The notes under the pieces: model-generated
Databases searched by the model: none
Seen by the model: only the letters and a program-made list of their open reading frames with translations
Told to the model about the DNA's origin: nothing
Assembly: GCF_004027225.2 (NCBI RefSeq)
Contig: NC_044282.2
Span: 61,621,225-61,685,224 of the forward strand
Length of the DNA stretch: 64,000 nucleotides
Direction: 5' to 3'
Origin: Strigops habroptila
Taxonomy: Eukaryota > Chordata > Aves > Psittaciformes > Psittacidae
Position numbers and translations under genes: made by a program
In this document: piece after piece, positions 50,098 to 62,934 of the stretch
Position numbering within the stretch: the first letter of the stretch is position 1
How the letters are laid out: each line of letters opens with the position of its first letter

Positions 50098-50585
50098 TGA
50101 ATCACAGAATCCTAGAATTCCAGGTCAGAAGGGACCTTGAGGATCATCTGGTCCAACCTTTCTAGACAAAGCATAACCTAGACTAGATGGCCCAGAACCC
50201 TGTCCAGCTGAGTGCTGACAATGTTCAAAGTTGGGGAATTCACCACTTCTCCTGGGAGATTATTCCAGTGGCTGATTGTTCTCATGATGAAAAATTTTCC
50301 TCTTGTGTCCAACTGCTGATAAGGTCTCCCCTGAGCCTTCTTTTCTCCAGGCTGAACAAGCCCAGCTCTCTCAGCTTTTCCTCACATGGCTGCCCAGTCC
50401 TTGCATCATCTTTGTGGCGCTTCTCTGGACCCTCACCAACCCATCCACATCTTTTTTGTAGAGCAGGGACTAAACCTGAGCACAGTATTCCATGTGTGGC
50501 TTAACAAGCAGTGAGCAGAGTGGGACAATGACATCTTTATCTCTGCTGGTGATGCCCTTGTTGATGTAACCAGCATCCTGTATTG
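50098..50585 (-). mobile_element. CR1 of the CAAAGCATGACC type, 490 bp
   Basis: TCATCTGGTCCAACCTTTCT and ATTATTCCAGTGGCTGATTG mark the type. At its 5' end the minus strand encodes AGYINKGITSRDKDVIVPLC, then the LVKPHMEYC piece. The central part (about 50325) lacks some 60 bp seen at 31580-31720. Confidence 0.88.
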
Positions 50586-52481
50586 CTGTACCATTAGTAT
50601 GGACATGATAAAATGCAAGGCTGTGTGGAAAACCTGCATTTATTATGGGGCTTGGATTGCTTCCTTTGTCTTTCTGGATTAGTATTTTGTTCACACACAC
50701 ATTTTCCTCCAGCATGCCAGCCGTAAAAGTTACAATAATAACAGTCACTACCTTTAAAATAGCCTCTCATTCACAAAAAGCTTCAGCTAAATACAAAGGT
50801 ACATTTGAGACCCTTTTTCTATCTGAACTAAAAGATCATTTCTGCACTTGGCAGTCCTGAGGCCACCATGGATTGCACAGGCTCATGCAGTTGCTCTGTC
50901 TGTTCATGTTTTTTCACACCAGCATTCAGAAGTTGTTTTCTGGGGGCTCTTTCACTGCTGCTGCGCCCCTTGCTGCTGCAGTCAATAATGAGCCTATGGC
51001 TGGGAACATACAGCCAAATGGAAAGGGGTGCAGAAATAGAGGGATGTGTCTTGGCTAGAGAGTGCAAATTTGACGGGTGTTTAGGCAAAGAGAGCGTCAT
51101 TCAGTAAAATATGTATTTTAGCACAAACCATAAGCAGCAACTGAATGCTTGTCATCCGAGTGCACAAACCATGATGTCCAAATTAAATTTCTGACGACTA
51201 AGTTGTTAGTTTTGTATGGGGGGCGTGTGTGTGTTTGATATTAAATAAGAAACAAGCTTACTGGAAAAGTCTAATGCTTTTGCTGTGAACATGAATGAGA
51301 GAAGCTTTCACAGGATTGAGTGGGGTGGGAAAGGGCACATGCTTGTACTGATGCTCCTTATGGAGAGTTCTGATGAAGGGGGATTAGATTATCAAAAACA
51401 TTACAGAGTTGCTGTTTTCGGGGGTATGTGAAATGTAAAGATATGCTTTACAGGGATCTGTATTGCAAAAATTGTGTACTTAAGACGGTGAAAAATGCTA
51501 TATTTCCTGTACTTAGCCCTAGGGGAAAGCTGACCCTTCCAGAAAGAGACCAGAGTTCTGTGCTTAGTAAAAGTGAAGGTGAAACTTCACAGCAAATTGA
51601 TTGAGGTATTCTCATGGGTTTCTCCAAAACTGCGTAATAAATGGAGACTCACTTGGAGCACCTGCAAGACTAAGCAGATGGGACTGCTTGGTGCAGTGAG
51701 CACAATCTGGAGAGATTTGTCTTGGTGTTCAGATAGACACTGTGTTCAGGAGTCAAAACCACGCTCCAAGGTCATGCTGCTGATGCCCAAGGCCTCTTAC
51801 AAATGTTAAGTGTCTCTTCCTATTATTGAGCTGTATTATAGCAGTGCTGGGAAATGTCACAGACTAGGATCTCCTTGCAGTAAGTTCTGTGCAAACTTGG
51901 AGAGAGCAACTTTCCAACAGTGTTGGACAGGAGGCAGTCTGTGGATCCTGAAAATCCAGGGATAAAAAGAGACCATGAGATAGGAGGCAGGCATGTCCCT
52001 CCTCGTCTGGCAGCAGCAGTTTCCTATACTATGTAGAGAAGTAGGGTATTTATGACCAAGGTGTGTAGTATTGGGTAAATAACTCTCTGAAGACAGCTTC
52101 ACATCTGTGGACAAAATGCTCCTGTCAGTTTGTCTCTATTTTAATGGTTGCTTTGCACCCCAAGAGCAGTTTCTTCCTGGGTTTAATGTGATAATGTGTT
52201 CTATTGAAGCTGAAGATTGTGTTAGACACTTCTGGAAATGTTCCCTTTCGCATATGGATTTGGGGGTTTTGAGGCTGTTGGGGAAGGCAGGAGGTCTAAC
52301 AGCTTCCTGTGTCTTGAAGGGTGAATTACAAGGTCCTTCACGCTGTTCATTCTGAGTATTGGCAGGCAAATCCACTTATTTTATTTGACATTCAAAGTCT
52401 ACATGAGGCATTATACATCCTAAAGTAAGCATATATATTAATCTGGTAAGTAGCAACTGAAATGATACATTTTTGTCAATT

Positions 52482-53128
52482 TCATAGAATCACAGAATGG
52501 TTTGGGTTGAAAGGCACCTTAAAGCTCATCCAATTGCAACATCCTTTCCACAGACAGGGACACCTTCCACTAGAGAAGGTTGTTCCAAGCCCCGTCCAAC
52601 CTGGCCTTGAACACTGCCAGGGATGGGGCAGCCACAGCTTCTCTGGGCACCCTGTGCCAGGGCCTCACCACCCTCACAGGGAAGAGCTTCCTCCTAATGC
52701 CTAATCTCAGTCTCCCCTCTGTCAGGTTAAAGCCATTCCCCCTTGTCCTGTCCCTACAGGCCCTTGTCAAAAGCCCCTCTCCAGGGGGCTTTCTTGTCGG
52801 CCCCTTTAGGCACTGGAAACTGCTCTAAGGTCTCTCCAGAGCCTTCTCTTCTCCAGGCTGAACCAGCCCAGCTCTCTCAGCCTGTCTCCATAGCAGAGGT
52901 GCTCCAGCCCTCGGAGCATCTTCGTGGCCTCCTCTGGACTCCCTCCAACAGCTCCACATCTTTATATCGGGGCCCAGAGGTGGACACAGGCCTGGGGGGC
53001 TCTCACCAGAGCAGAGCAAAGGGGGAGGATCCCCTCCCTCGACCTGCTGGTCACGCTGCTGGTGATGCAGCCCACGATGTGGTTGGTTTCTGGGCTGCAA
53101 AATTGCACCCATTGCTGGGTCATGGTGA
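52482..53128 (-). mobile_element. Young CR1, 650 bp
   Basis: It extends from TCATAGAATCACAGAATGG to the region coding the start of the RT C-terminal part. TGCTGGGTCATG occurs twice (about 53114 and 53134), so the 5' junction may contain a small duplication. A five-base GGGGG insertion sits at about 52785. Confidence 0.92.
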
Positions 53129-54927
53129 GCTTTGCTGGGTCATGTTCTGGTAACCTGGTAACCTCACATAATTGAAAGATAGTGATGTTAAGTGATTTTT
53201 AAAATGACCACTTCTCAGATTGCTGTTGGATAGGATTTATTTCCCTGCTTCCCAGGTGACAACCACTGCTCAACAATGTGCATGTTCCCAGGCTGCTCCA
53301 AAGGCAGCAAAAAGGCCCAATTTAGTTCCTACTTTTCGGTCAGTAGGCCATTGCCAGTATCATTGAATGCAGATCCTATCATTACGTTTTAATTAGACTA
53401 GCATTTACAAGAAAGAGGGGAAAATGCAATTTTAGAGTTAAATTGGAGCCACATTTTTGAGCCACGAGCTTCTGTTAATGCATATAATTAAACTGCTAAG
53501 TGATTGTTCATTCCCTATAGAGTTGGAAGTGTCATTCAAGGCAGTAGCTTTCAAGTGCTACCAGTATTCAGAGTTATAAATAATACAGCTGAAGGAGATA
53601 AGGAATGCTGTAATATGGAGAGTTAAGATAATGTTCGTCTTAATGTAGTCAGGCATGAATTTATTCATCTGTTTAATGCGGGACTACAGTAAAGGAACCA
53701 ATTCAAGAATCAGGTTGAGTGGCACCTGGTTTCTAGTGGACAGTCATTTAAAAAATGGATTTTAGTGACTTTTATTTTTAACAAATCCTGACATTTTATT
53801 AAATTGCTTTAAAAAATGGCTGCGTTTATCCTATAACTGATATCTCCTCAAACAGTTGAATGTCTTGAGAGCAAGAAGATTAAAGATGCAACTGAATCTT
53901 TGGTCTGTAAAATCTTGAAGTGGAATCCGAGAAAATAGTGTTTTTCTCTTTTTGGAGAACTGAAGTTTTTGGGTGTCTTCAAAACATGTTTCTAATTTGT
54001 TCTGTAGTTAAAGCGGTCACTAAAATCAGATTAAAACTGCAAGGTATAATCTTTAATGTTGGCTGAGTTGTGCTATTACTGGACTTGAAAATGGGACCAA
54101 ACTGCTGAATGCTCTCATGATCCCAAATCATTTGACCTTTCTGTTGCAACTCTGAACTGATGCAAGGGTGACTAATGGGGTTTTTATTTTAAAAGTTTAT
54201 TGCAAATGCACATGACAGTGAAATACTCAAGTTCAGGACTTCATCTCCTGATTCCATCTCCTCTTATATTCTGACCTTTTTTGGTTCACGTAGTGTTACA
54301 TTGACTTGGTTTTCAACTCATGTCTGTTTTCTTGGACAGTAATTACGATGTCGTGCAATTTCTATGACGGAAAGCAATTGATGGGAGTTGGACAAAAGAA
54401 TTCCATCATGCACTAGGATACGTCTGACTTGATGGAAAAATCAGTGGCTTCTTGGCATCAAAAGTACTAATTTTACACCCATTGGACCCTGATTATTCAT
54501 AGTGGCAGTGAGTTTATGAGGTGGTGGATGAATGGATCCTACAGATACCATTAGCTTTAATAACAGGGAACTTCTACAACAAAGGCATATGCTACTAAAA
54601 TCAATTACTGTTCTCATAAAGCATGTTAGTGGCTAACTTGTATAACCTTGTAAACTGAATGTGTGTTGACGGGATCTTATTAAAATTCATTGTTTGTAAT
54701 TCACAGAGCAGCTGTTCCAACAAGTAAAGTATGTTTCATGGAGCTCAGGTGAAGCAAAAAATTTGTGAATTCCAGGATTCTGTGATTACTCGTTATATTA
54801 TTTAATGTGAAAAAGTACTCAACTTTTCTCTAATGGCTCATAAATTGAGCAAGGATATGAGAAACGTTATGTTAGGATATAAAGATAGATTTTAGGATCT
54901 AGAAATATTTTAGGATCGAAAGAAGTC

Positions 54928-55614
54928 CTGAGGAGAAGGACTTGGGGGTGATGATCGATGAGAGGCTTAACTACATCCAGCAGTGTGTGCTTGCAGCTCA
55001 GAAACCAGCCGTGTCCTGGGTTGCATCACCAGCAGCGTGACCAGCAGGTCAAGGGAGGGGATCCTCCCCCTCTGCTGTGCTCTGATGAGACCGCCCCTGC
55101 AGTCCTGCATCCAGCTTTGGGGGCAACAACATAAGAAGGACGTGGAGCTGTGGGAGTGAGTCCAGAGGAGGCCACAAAGATGGTCTGAGGGCTGGAGCAC
55201 CTCTGCTGTGGAGACAGGCTGAGAGATTTGGGTTTGTTCAACCTGGAGAAAAGAAGCCTCCAGGGAGACCTTAGAGAAGCTTCCAGTGCCTAAAGGGGCT
55301 GACAAGAAAGCTGGAGAGGGGCTTTTGACAAGGGCCTATAGGGACAGGACAAGGGGGAATGGCTTTAACCTGACAGAGGGGAGACTGAGATGAGATCTTA
55401 GGCAGAAGTTGTTCCCTGTGAGGGTGGTGAGGCCCTGGCACAGGGTGTCCAGAGAAGCTGTGGCTGCCCCATCCCTGGCAGTGTTCAAGGCCAGGTTGGA
55501 CGGGGCTTGGAGCAACCTGCTCTAGTGGAAGGTGTCCCTGCCTGTGGCAGGGGGTTGGAACTAGATGAGCTTTAAGATCCCTTCCAGCCCAGACCATTCT
55601 GTGATTCTATGATA
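54928..55614 (+). mobile_element. Young CR1, 690 bp, one arm of an inverted pair
   Basis: It runs from CCTGAGGAGAAGGACTTGGG to ATTCTGTGATTCTATGAT. It shares private variants (GATTTGGGTTTGTTCAACC, AAGATCCCTTCCAGCCCAGA) with the minus-strand copy at 57042-57447 and with no other copy here. Confidence 0.93.
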
Positions 55615-57041
55615 TGAAAAAGTCCATGTTTATGGACCTCCAGATAATTTACATTTCAACTCATCTGAATTGGCAATTTATTTTTAATTACAGATAAACC
55701 ACTATGATGATACCTCGTGTTGTGTCCATCATCTACATGCACAAACTTAAAATTTTACGCTAGCGTTCATTTTTATTATATGAGATGTGTTAAATGCTAG
55801 TTGGCTTACAGGCTTTAGCTAGAGGGGAGAAAACTTCAAAGAAAATTGGTTTAGTAGCTTTGAAGTTGTATGTGCCTTCATTTGGAATATTCATGCATGC
55901 AGAAGCACTGCATCCTTAAGTGATTCAAAAAGCCTGGAAATACATCAGGATCCTTTTTCTCTAGGTCATCTTTAACCTCTAACTTCACGGTATGTTAGCA
56001 GACGTGGATTTAAGACCTGCTTGAGTGGTTGCTAGAGCTGATGGAAAGCCTCCTGTTGACTCCAATGATGCTGTGGATGGTGGTCTTCGGAACAAATGTT
56101 GGTTTAGGGATGGAATTTGTTTTGGCAGTAAACTGTTCTGAACATTTTTATCAGTTGAAGACACCTTTTAAGGTGTCTAATTATAAAAAGAAAAGGCTAC
56201 AATTCCTCCTAAAGCTTGCCATGTGTTAGCATTTTATAGTTCCTTTGTTTCATGAGAGACTTAGTCAAAGTTGTTTGTAAATAGGAAAAGGTTAAGCTTT
56301 TATATACTGGGATTTACAGAAACTATTTAAAGTTTACTGCTGGAAAAAGGGGTTCAGAAAAAAAGACACTGCTGTGTTATATGGTTTGAAGTTAATTACT
56401 TGTGATATAATTAGACTTGAGGAAAACTTTGAGAAATAGTTTAAGAAAAAATTATGAAAACAGTAATTTTTTTAATGCTAACGTTGCTGAAATATGAAGT
56501 GGCATTATCAGCTAGCTCAGTGTATTGACGTAAAATATGCAGTGTGTATAAAGAGGCAAAATTCACGGTGTGATTAGAAACCTTAACATTTGACCTTGCC
56601 TTTGCTGGATGGTTTTAACCTTAGTGCTGTGTTGATGCCTTTGCCTTTAATCTGCAGTGTAAATCGCTGAACGTTTAAATATTCTGTCTGGTGAATCATA
56701 CATGCTTTTGCATTTAGTTCAGTATTGTTGCGAATATTAATATATAACCTTACTGGAAGCCTTTTTTCCTGCTGGAGTGGTTTATTTACCTCCCTGTATC
56801 TCACTAGGGAAGCATCATTGCTTCCTTACCTTAATGTCTATCTCTTCTTCAGTGCCACTTTGCCATTGAGCTCCTCTTATCAGAACAATCACCTCTTCCA
56901 TTATTTTCTTATTCCTTCTTTCACAGTTGCTTTGTTTTACATTAGAGCACCTCTAACCATCCACTAAAGATGAAAGTCTGTCATTTTGGGTTGTTCCAGG
57001 ACAACAGGATTCTGAATTATTTTTCTGACCCTATGTTACCT

Positions 57042-57447
57042 TATCATAGAATCACAGAATGGTCTGGGCTGGAAGGGATCTTAAAGCTCATCTAGTTCCA
57101 ACCCCCTGCCATGGGCAGGGACACCTTCCACTAGAGCAGGTTGCTCCAAGCCCCGTCCAACCTGGCCTTGAACACTGCCAGGGATGGGGCAGCCACAGCT
57201 TCTCTGGGCACCCTGTGCCAGGGCCTCACCACCCTCACAGGGAGCAACTTCTGCCTAAGATCTCATCTCAGTCTCCCCTCTGTCAGGTTAAAGCCATTCC
57301 CCCTTGTCCTGTTCCTACAGGCCCTTGTCAAAAGCCCCTCTCCAGCTTTCTTGTCAGCCCCTTTAGGCACTGGAAGCTTCTCTAAGGTCTCCCTGGAGGC
57401 TTCTTTTCTCCAGGTTGAACAAACCCAAATCTCTCAGCCTGTCTCAT
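57042..57447 (-). mobile_element. Young CR1, 405 bp, other arm of the inverted pair
   Basis: By eye I count about six differences in some 400 bp from the copy at 55.2-55.6 kb, fewer than between other pairs compared. The 5' end stops at GCCTGTCTC followed by unrelated ATACGCC. Confidence 0.93.
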
Positions 57448-57769
57448 ACGCCTTGTGACTTTGGATTTCACACCTGCTTCAGCTGGCTGGTTTGAAAATA
57501 AGTCCAGTGATTATTTTTCCCCCTCTCTTTGCGTTTTGAGCACCAGATGCACACCAGGGCCAGCACAGAAGAAATGGTAAGATTGGTCAGCCAAGGGCAG
57601 AACATGTCTGCCTGCTCTGACAGCTGCCAGCAACAGTATTGACCTGTAAACTCAAACTGAACCTGTGCAGCAGAGGGGAGTACACACTTCTAAGAGATGC
57701 GTTAACCAGACGTAATGGCTGCATGCTGTCACATGGGGGTATAACCTGTTTCTGACCTTATTTCCTTAC

Positions 57770-57828
57770 TGCGAGTTGGAGTCGATGATTTTTATGTGTC
57801 CCTTCCAACTTGAGATATTTTATGATTC
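57770..57828 (+). mobile_element. Old CR1 3' tip, 60 bp
   Basis: GTTGGAGTCGATGATTTTTA and TCCCTTCCAACTTGAGATAT, then TTTATGATTC, match the CR1 type ending CCAACTCGAGATATTCTATG. Too short to say more. Confidence 0.65.
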
Positions 57829-58811
57829 ACTGATGGTGCTCAATAGACCAATCTGTAACCCAGACCAAGGCTGAGACAAAAGAAAAGCGCTCTCCCCAAA
57901 ACGTATGTTGGGCTCTCGCGTTAGCGGGCTGAGTCATCCTGGTCAGGGGTCCATCAGGAACTGGAGCTGGCGTGAGATTGGGAGCAGGATGGCGTGGCTG
58001 GAAGTGTGGGCAGGGCAGGGAGCCATCACATCTGCTGCCTGGGGAGCTGTAGCACAAACTAGCCCAGAGTGCTTCCGAATAAGTCATTTATGTCCTGTCC
58101 TCAGAGGTGGTGATGATGATTTCATTATTTCATGGAGCTGGCAGGATAAGTACGTTTTCTCATCTGATAGTGGCCATGTGAGATTTTGTGACAAACAGGA
58201 GTGTTTATGGAGTGCATAAACAGTCCTGAGGAAAGGAGGAGACCAACCTTATACTTGTGCATTCTCCGGAGTGATTACCTGGATGCTGGGATTCAGAGTC
58301 ATCTCCCTTGCCTAGCTTCCTTGTAAACCATACAGATAGTGCAGTTTAGTGGGATACAAGGTCTGTTATCTGCCTGGGATGATTGGTCTTGCGTCTTGGA
58401 TACTCTTTAAGGAGAGTATCCAGTGAGTTGATTGTTGCTCCTAGAGGCTGAGGGTGGAGAACCAAATTGTTTAGTAATTCTGTAACGAGGTGAGTGCAGT
58501 GAGGCTGTGCCTGGATGCGGTTCTCTCAGCAGCAACAGTGGCTTTTGGCACAACCATTTTGCAAAGCTGCAGATAACTCAAGTCAGTGAATTGGTCCCAG
58601 TTAAAACAACCTTGCAAAATTTAAAACCAATACCTCCTCCTCGTGTTGATTTTTTTTTTTTAATGGGGCCATCCAGGACTTGCTGCTCCTTAAACCAGCA
58701 GTGCTGCTGGGATGGCGATGATGGCTGAAGCTTCATCAGACCATGAATGCAGGATTTGACAGTTAATTTTGCAGCAGTTGAATTTGCAGGCCACCCCAGT
58801 GGACGTGGGGT

Positions 58812-59195
58812 CGTTAGCCTGGAGAAGAGAAGGCTCTGGGGAGACCTTAGAACAGGAACGGCTTCCAGTGCCTAAAGGGGGCAACAAAGAAAGCTGGAGA
58901 GGGGCTTTTGACAAGGGTCTGTGGGGACAGGACAAGGGGGAATGGCTTTAAACTGACAGAGGGGAGACTGAGATTAGGTATTAGGAGGAAGCTCTTCCCT
59001 CTGAGGGTGCTGAGGTGCTGGCACAGGGTGCCCAGAGAAGCTGTGGCTGCCCCATCCCTGGCAGTGTTCAAGGCCAGGTTGGACGGGGCTTGAGCAACCT
59101 GCTCTAGTGGAAGGTGTCCCTGCCCATGGCAGAGGGTTGGAACTGGATGAGCTTTAAGGTCCCTTCCAACCCAAACCATTCTGTGATTTTATGAC
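58812..59195 (+). mobile_element. Young CR1, 385 bp
   Basis: It runs from GTTAGCCTGGAGAAGAGAAG to CCATTCTGTGATTTTATGA. An extra ACAGGAACGG stretch near 58853 sets it apart from its relatives. Confidence 0.93.
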
Positions 59196-60688
59196 TTTAT
59201 TCATGGTCCTGATCTTGTTTTGTTTCTTAAGTTGACTCAGTTGTCCCTGTCTCTGTGTGAGGATGTGTATAAATGGCTCAGGATGCTGGTGTGCCTGGAA
59301 AAGATGCTATTTAGATGGTTTCTTTTTTTAGCTGGATTAGTTCTGGGGTCTGTTGTTCTCTGTAGCTGCACAGCAGGTAAGGGTGGTGCAGGAGTGTGTG
59401 TGTGCCGGGCAGAGACTGCTGGAATGGCCCAGGCTGCTGTGGTCCTGCCGTTTCTCTGACCTTGCTCACCTCTTCCTGTCTTTGCACTGGATCTGGCATG
59501 CATCTGAGTCTGTGCAGATCCATTTTGGTGTGCTTAAGCTAGCAGCAAACCATTTGCTGCTTTTCATCATGTTGAAGTATGGTTTTGTGAAGCACAGTGA
59601 GCCAACAGAGCTGCTCAGAGCTGCTCGGGCAGGGAGGTCCTGCTCCCAGCAGGCTGCTAATGGCAGTTTATTCCAGCGTCAGGGCTTGCTGGAGCACTGC
59701 AGGAGCTGGTTTAACACACAGCAGCAGTAGGAAACATAGCAAAATGTCTGAGTGGGTCTGGCCCACATGGGTGTTTGGAGCGCTTCAGCAAAGTGCTGGT
59801 GAGTGCCAAAATATGGCAACTGGTGGGACCATGATAGCCTGCCATTATCTCAGCTTAACAAACTTATATGGTTTTCTATATTATTTTTATTTCTGATAAT
59901 ATGATGCTGGAGAGGGATCAAGTGGTGGATTTCAAGTGTTCAATAGTCTAATCCAGTATTAGATCTGGGCATCGATGCTATTTAATGAGGACCGTGTCAT
60001 CACTTAATTCAGTTCAGTGGTTGCTTGGTTCAGGGTGCTGTGCCTGGTTTTGGGGGGTTTTTTTAAGTGAATTTATTTTAATTGTCATCACTGAAATTTA
60101 ATTTCAAAACCCCCAATGTGGTTGTTGTGTAGCATGAGCTAGTGCTGTCCAGTTTGCATTTCAGTGCTGGGGTTTAGTCACAGGAGTTAGCAGGCAGTAC
60201 AATTTGTCCTCCCGTTCTCCAGGATTGTTCAGAACATCTTTGTAAAATAAATCTGTTTTTCTTCATTGCTATTCAAATGATGTGTCGCAGACACATTGAT
60301 TAATCTCTAAATGGGGTCTGCTGAGATTGAAGATAAGTACACTCATTTCTATTGTTCTAATTCTGAGCAGAGTCTGTTACAATAAATGGTGCAGTATCTA
60401 TTGAATTCATGCTGAAAGGTAAAAGCAATGCACAGATTTGACTCGTAGCATTGTCATGTGGATTTTTTCTTCAGCACCTTCTCTAAATCTAGAATGTACT
60501 CTTTATTTCAAGAAAACATGTCGTAAACTGATAAATTCTGGCAACTCAGTGCAAGCCAGTAATTCTTAAAACATATTTACAATTGTCTTTACAAAATCTG
60601 TCTTGAAATTCGTTTTGTTGGGACACTGAAGCCCCAGGAAATGTGGTTTGTTTTACCCTAACTTGCATTTTTTGTTCCACTTCTGCAG

Positions 60689-60882
60689 GAGTTTTTTGAG
60701 AATCCTGCTTTTCGTCCAGATGGTATGAAGCTCTACCCAACACTAGTGATCCGTGGCACTGGTCTGTACGAGCTCTGGAAGACTGGAAGATACAAGAGCT
60801 ACCCCCCCAGCACTCTTGTGGATCTGGTGGCTAGAATCCTGGCCCTTGTCCCACCATGGACACGTGTGTACCGTGTTCAGAG
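60689..60882 (+). CDS. ELP3: ELP3 exon 10, residues 303-366, last exon in the window
   Basis: The exon follows TTCTGCAG and ends before GTAATT. It encodes [20 protein letters not shown], then [20 protein letters not shown] and [20 protein letters not shown], ending YRVQ plus two bases of the next codon. This is the end of the radical SAM domain and the approach to the linker before the acetyltransferase domain. The next exon should begin with one base completing Arg367; none is found in the remaining 3.1 kb. Confidence 0.97.
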
Positions 60883-61536
60883 GTAATTTTCTGTGGTGAG
60901 CCTTGTATATTGATTTATTGCACTTGGAGGGATTCTTACTTTAATTACAGCAAGATCTGACTCAGCCTTTTATTATTTTTCAGCCTTAGTCGTTAATACA
61001 CTAAAGATTTTTAAAACTGCTTCCTGTCTATTCAGGATGGGAAAGGCCAAGTAGAATGTGAAGCTGTTTAAATTGAATGCTTCTGTAATGCACCCAGAAA
61101 CTCGGAATATTTCTGGAGGCCTCACTGTTGCTACCACTCAGACAAGAGCATAGGATGCGCCACACGTAATCCTTTAATGATAGTGATGGATAATTGCCTC
61201 TTGGCTGTGGGTGAAGTTTCCTATATTTATTGCAGGAGCTACAAGGTGTGTCATTTTTTGGCTATAGAGACTTCCTTTCTTTCCCCATGGGTATTGCAGG
61301 GTTTTCATAAATGCACTTATGATAATGCCGTTATTTCCGGCATTCGCCTCCCGGGACAATAGATAATACTTACATTTAGCACTGTATTTTCAGTGTGGGG
61401 TCTCCCTTGGATTATTTTTCTTCTGTTATCTCTTAAATCTGTCTGATAATAGGAAGGGAGGCTATGATATACTTGACTATTTTCACATGTGCAGACAACA
61501 CTCAGTTGGCTTTCAGCTATGAGAGCTGGAAACAGT

Positions 61537-61680
61537 GCCAATGCTGAGCTCTCCAAGAGCATGAGGAATGAGAAAGCCTTGTGCGTTAGACATCACCTTC
61601 CTGGACTTCTCTAAGGCGTTTGATTTTGTGTCCTATGAGAAAGAAATGTGACAGAGTGGGGATAAACAGAAAAACATGGT
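61537..61680 (+). mobile_element. Decayed LINE RT palm relic, intron 10
   Basis: One frame reads LDITFLDFSKAFDFVSYE, the conserved motif A of CR1-like RT with the catalytic Asp inside FLDFSKAFD. Flanks on both sides show only faint similarity and stops. It is separate from the young CR1 that starts 300 bp later. Confidence 0.65.
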
Positions 61681-61980
61681 AGAGAAGAAGGGTGGCTGAA
61701 GACAAAAAATGCTGGGTAGGATTGACAAAGAAAATACGGACTCAGGGTTATTAGTGGAGTTTCTCAAACTTCCATTTAAAAATCTTGCTCAAATCTTGCT
61801 CAAAATTTTATTTATTTATAGTGACACGAAAAGTAACAGTGCATTGAGCAAACCTTACAGGGCTGGAAAGCATCACTGAAAAAGAGAGGATGCACAGGCA
61901 GGATCTGGTGGTGGTGAAGCTGAAGTGATAGAGATAGGATGAGATGCAGTTCAGGGATGTTTGGGGTCAAACTCAAAGTC

Positions 61981-62212
61981 TTAGATTAGATATTAGGAAA
62001 AAATTCTTCCCTGTGAGGGTGGTGAGGCCCTGACACGGGGTGCCCAGAGAAGCTGTGGCTGCCCCATCCCTGGCAGTGTTCAAGGCCAGGTTGGACACAG
62101 GGGCTTAGAGCAACCTGCTCTAGTGGAAGATGTCCCTGCCCATGGCAGGGTGTTGGAACTGGATGAGCTTTAAGGTCCCTTCCAACCCAAACCACTCTGT
62201 GATTCTATGAAA
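61981..62212 (+). mobile_element. Young CR1 with the GACACAGGGG variant, 232 bp
   Basis: It runs from TTAGATTAGATATTAGG to CACTCTGTGATTCTATGA. GGACACAGGGGCTTAG at about 62095 places it in the insertion sublineage. Confidence 0.93.
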
Positions 62213-62934
62213 CTGGGAGTGAGTTTTGCTGCAAACCATGAGGTCAGCATGTGAAAATAGTAGAGGAGGAAAAGTTCTAATGTCTTGCTTTGTAATATGA
62301 ATAAGCCACTGGTGAACACAGCTGTGAGAAACATTTTTTTCAGGATAACACTTTTTAGAGATGAAAGTATTAGTGCAGCAGCCAGACAAGGCTTTGGTAA
62401 GACCTTGTCTGGAATAATCTCCATCTTCAAGAAAATGAACTGTGGAAATATGCGCAGAGAAGCACCAGTCTCTTTTTCGCAGGATAGATGTGGACATAAA
62501 TGACCTCTGTAAATTTTTGAGAGAAGGAAAATAACCTTTTAAGAAAATAGGAGCATAGATTTAGGCAAAGAACAAGAAAATAAGAAGTGGCCTTGAATAA
62601 AACAAGGCAGGAAGCTGGGACTTTTCAGTCAAGACTGAGATTCTGAAGTAACCTTCCAAAGTTACCAAAGAGGAAGAGAAGCTAAATATAAATATGATGA
62701 AGCTTGATTAGGCTTATGAATGTGATTGAGGCTTGAGGTTACAAGCATGAGGTTACTGAGACATGGTTTCAGCGACTGGGAGATCCTTCCTTCAAATCTT
62801 CATTACTGTGGGAAACTGGTGTCTGTAGCTGAACTCTGAGAAGGATAGGACACTGAAGAAAGCAAACATGGCTCACAGGAAATATCTACATGATATTCCC
62901 CGAGGCTTTTCATATCACTTGTAGGAGCTTTAAA

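Larger units (their letters stand above)
43191..60688 (+). other. ELP3: ELP3 intron 9 (17.5 kb)
   Basis: Eight CR1 pieces and one RT relic are listed separately. Stretches without recognised features are 43191-43574, 43642-44372, 44843-46223 (purine-rich), 46478-50097, 50586-52481, 53129-54927, 55615-57041, 57448-57769, 57829-58811 and 59196-60688. The 90-codon ORFs on both strands at about 50830-51110 show no known domain. Confidence 0.85.

Noticed and set aside
50828..51110. ORFs on both strands (79-90 codons), one starting with a Cys-rich stretch
   Set aside because: No match to metallothionein or any other family in any frame; not supported as a gene or retrocopy.
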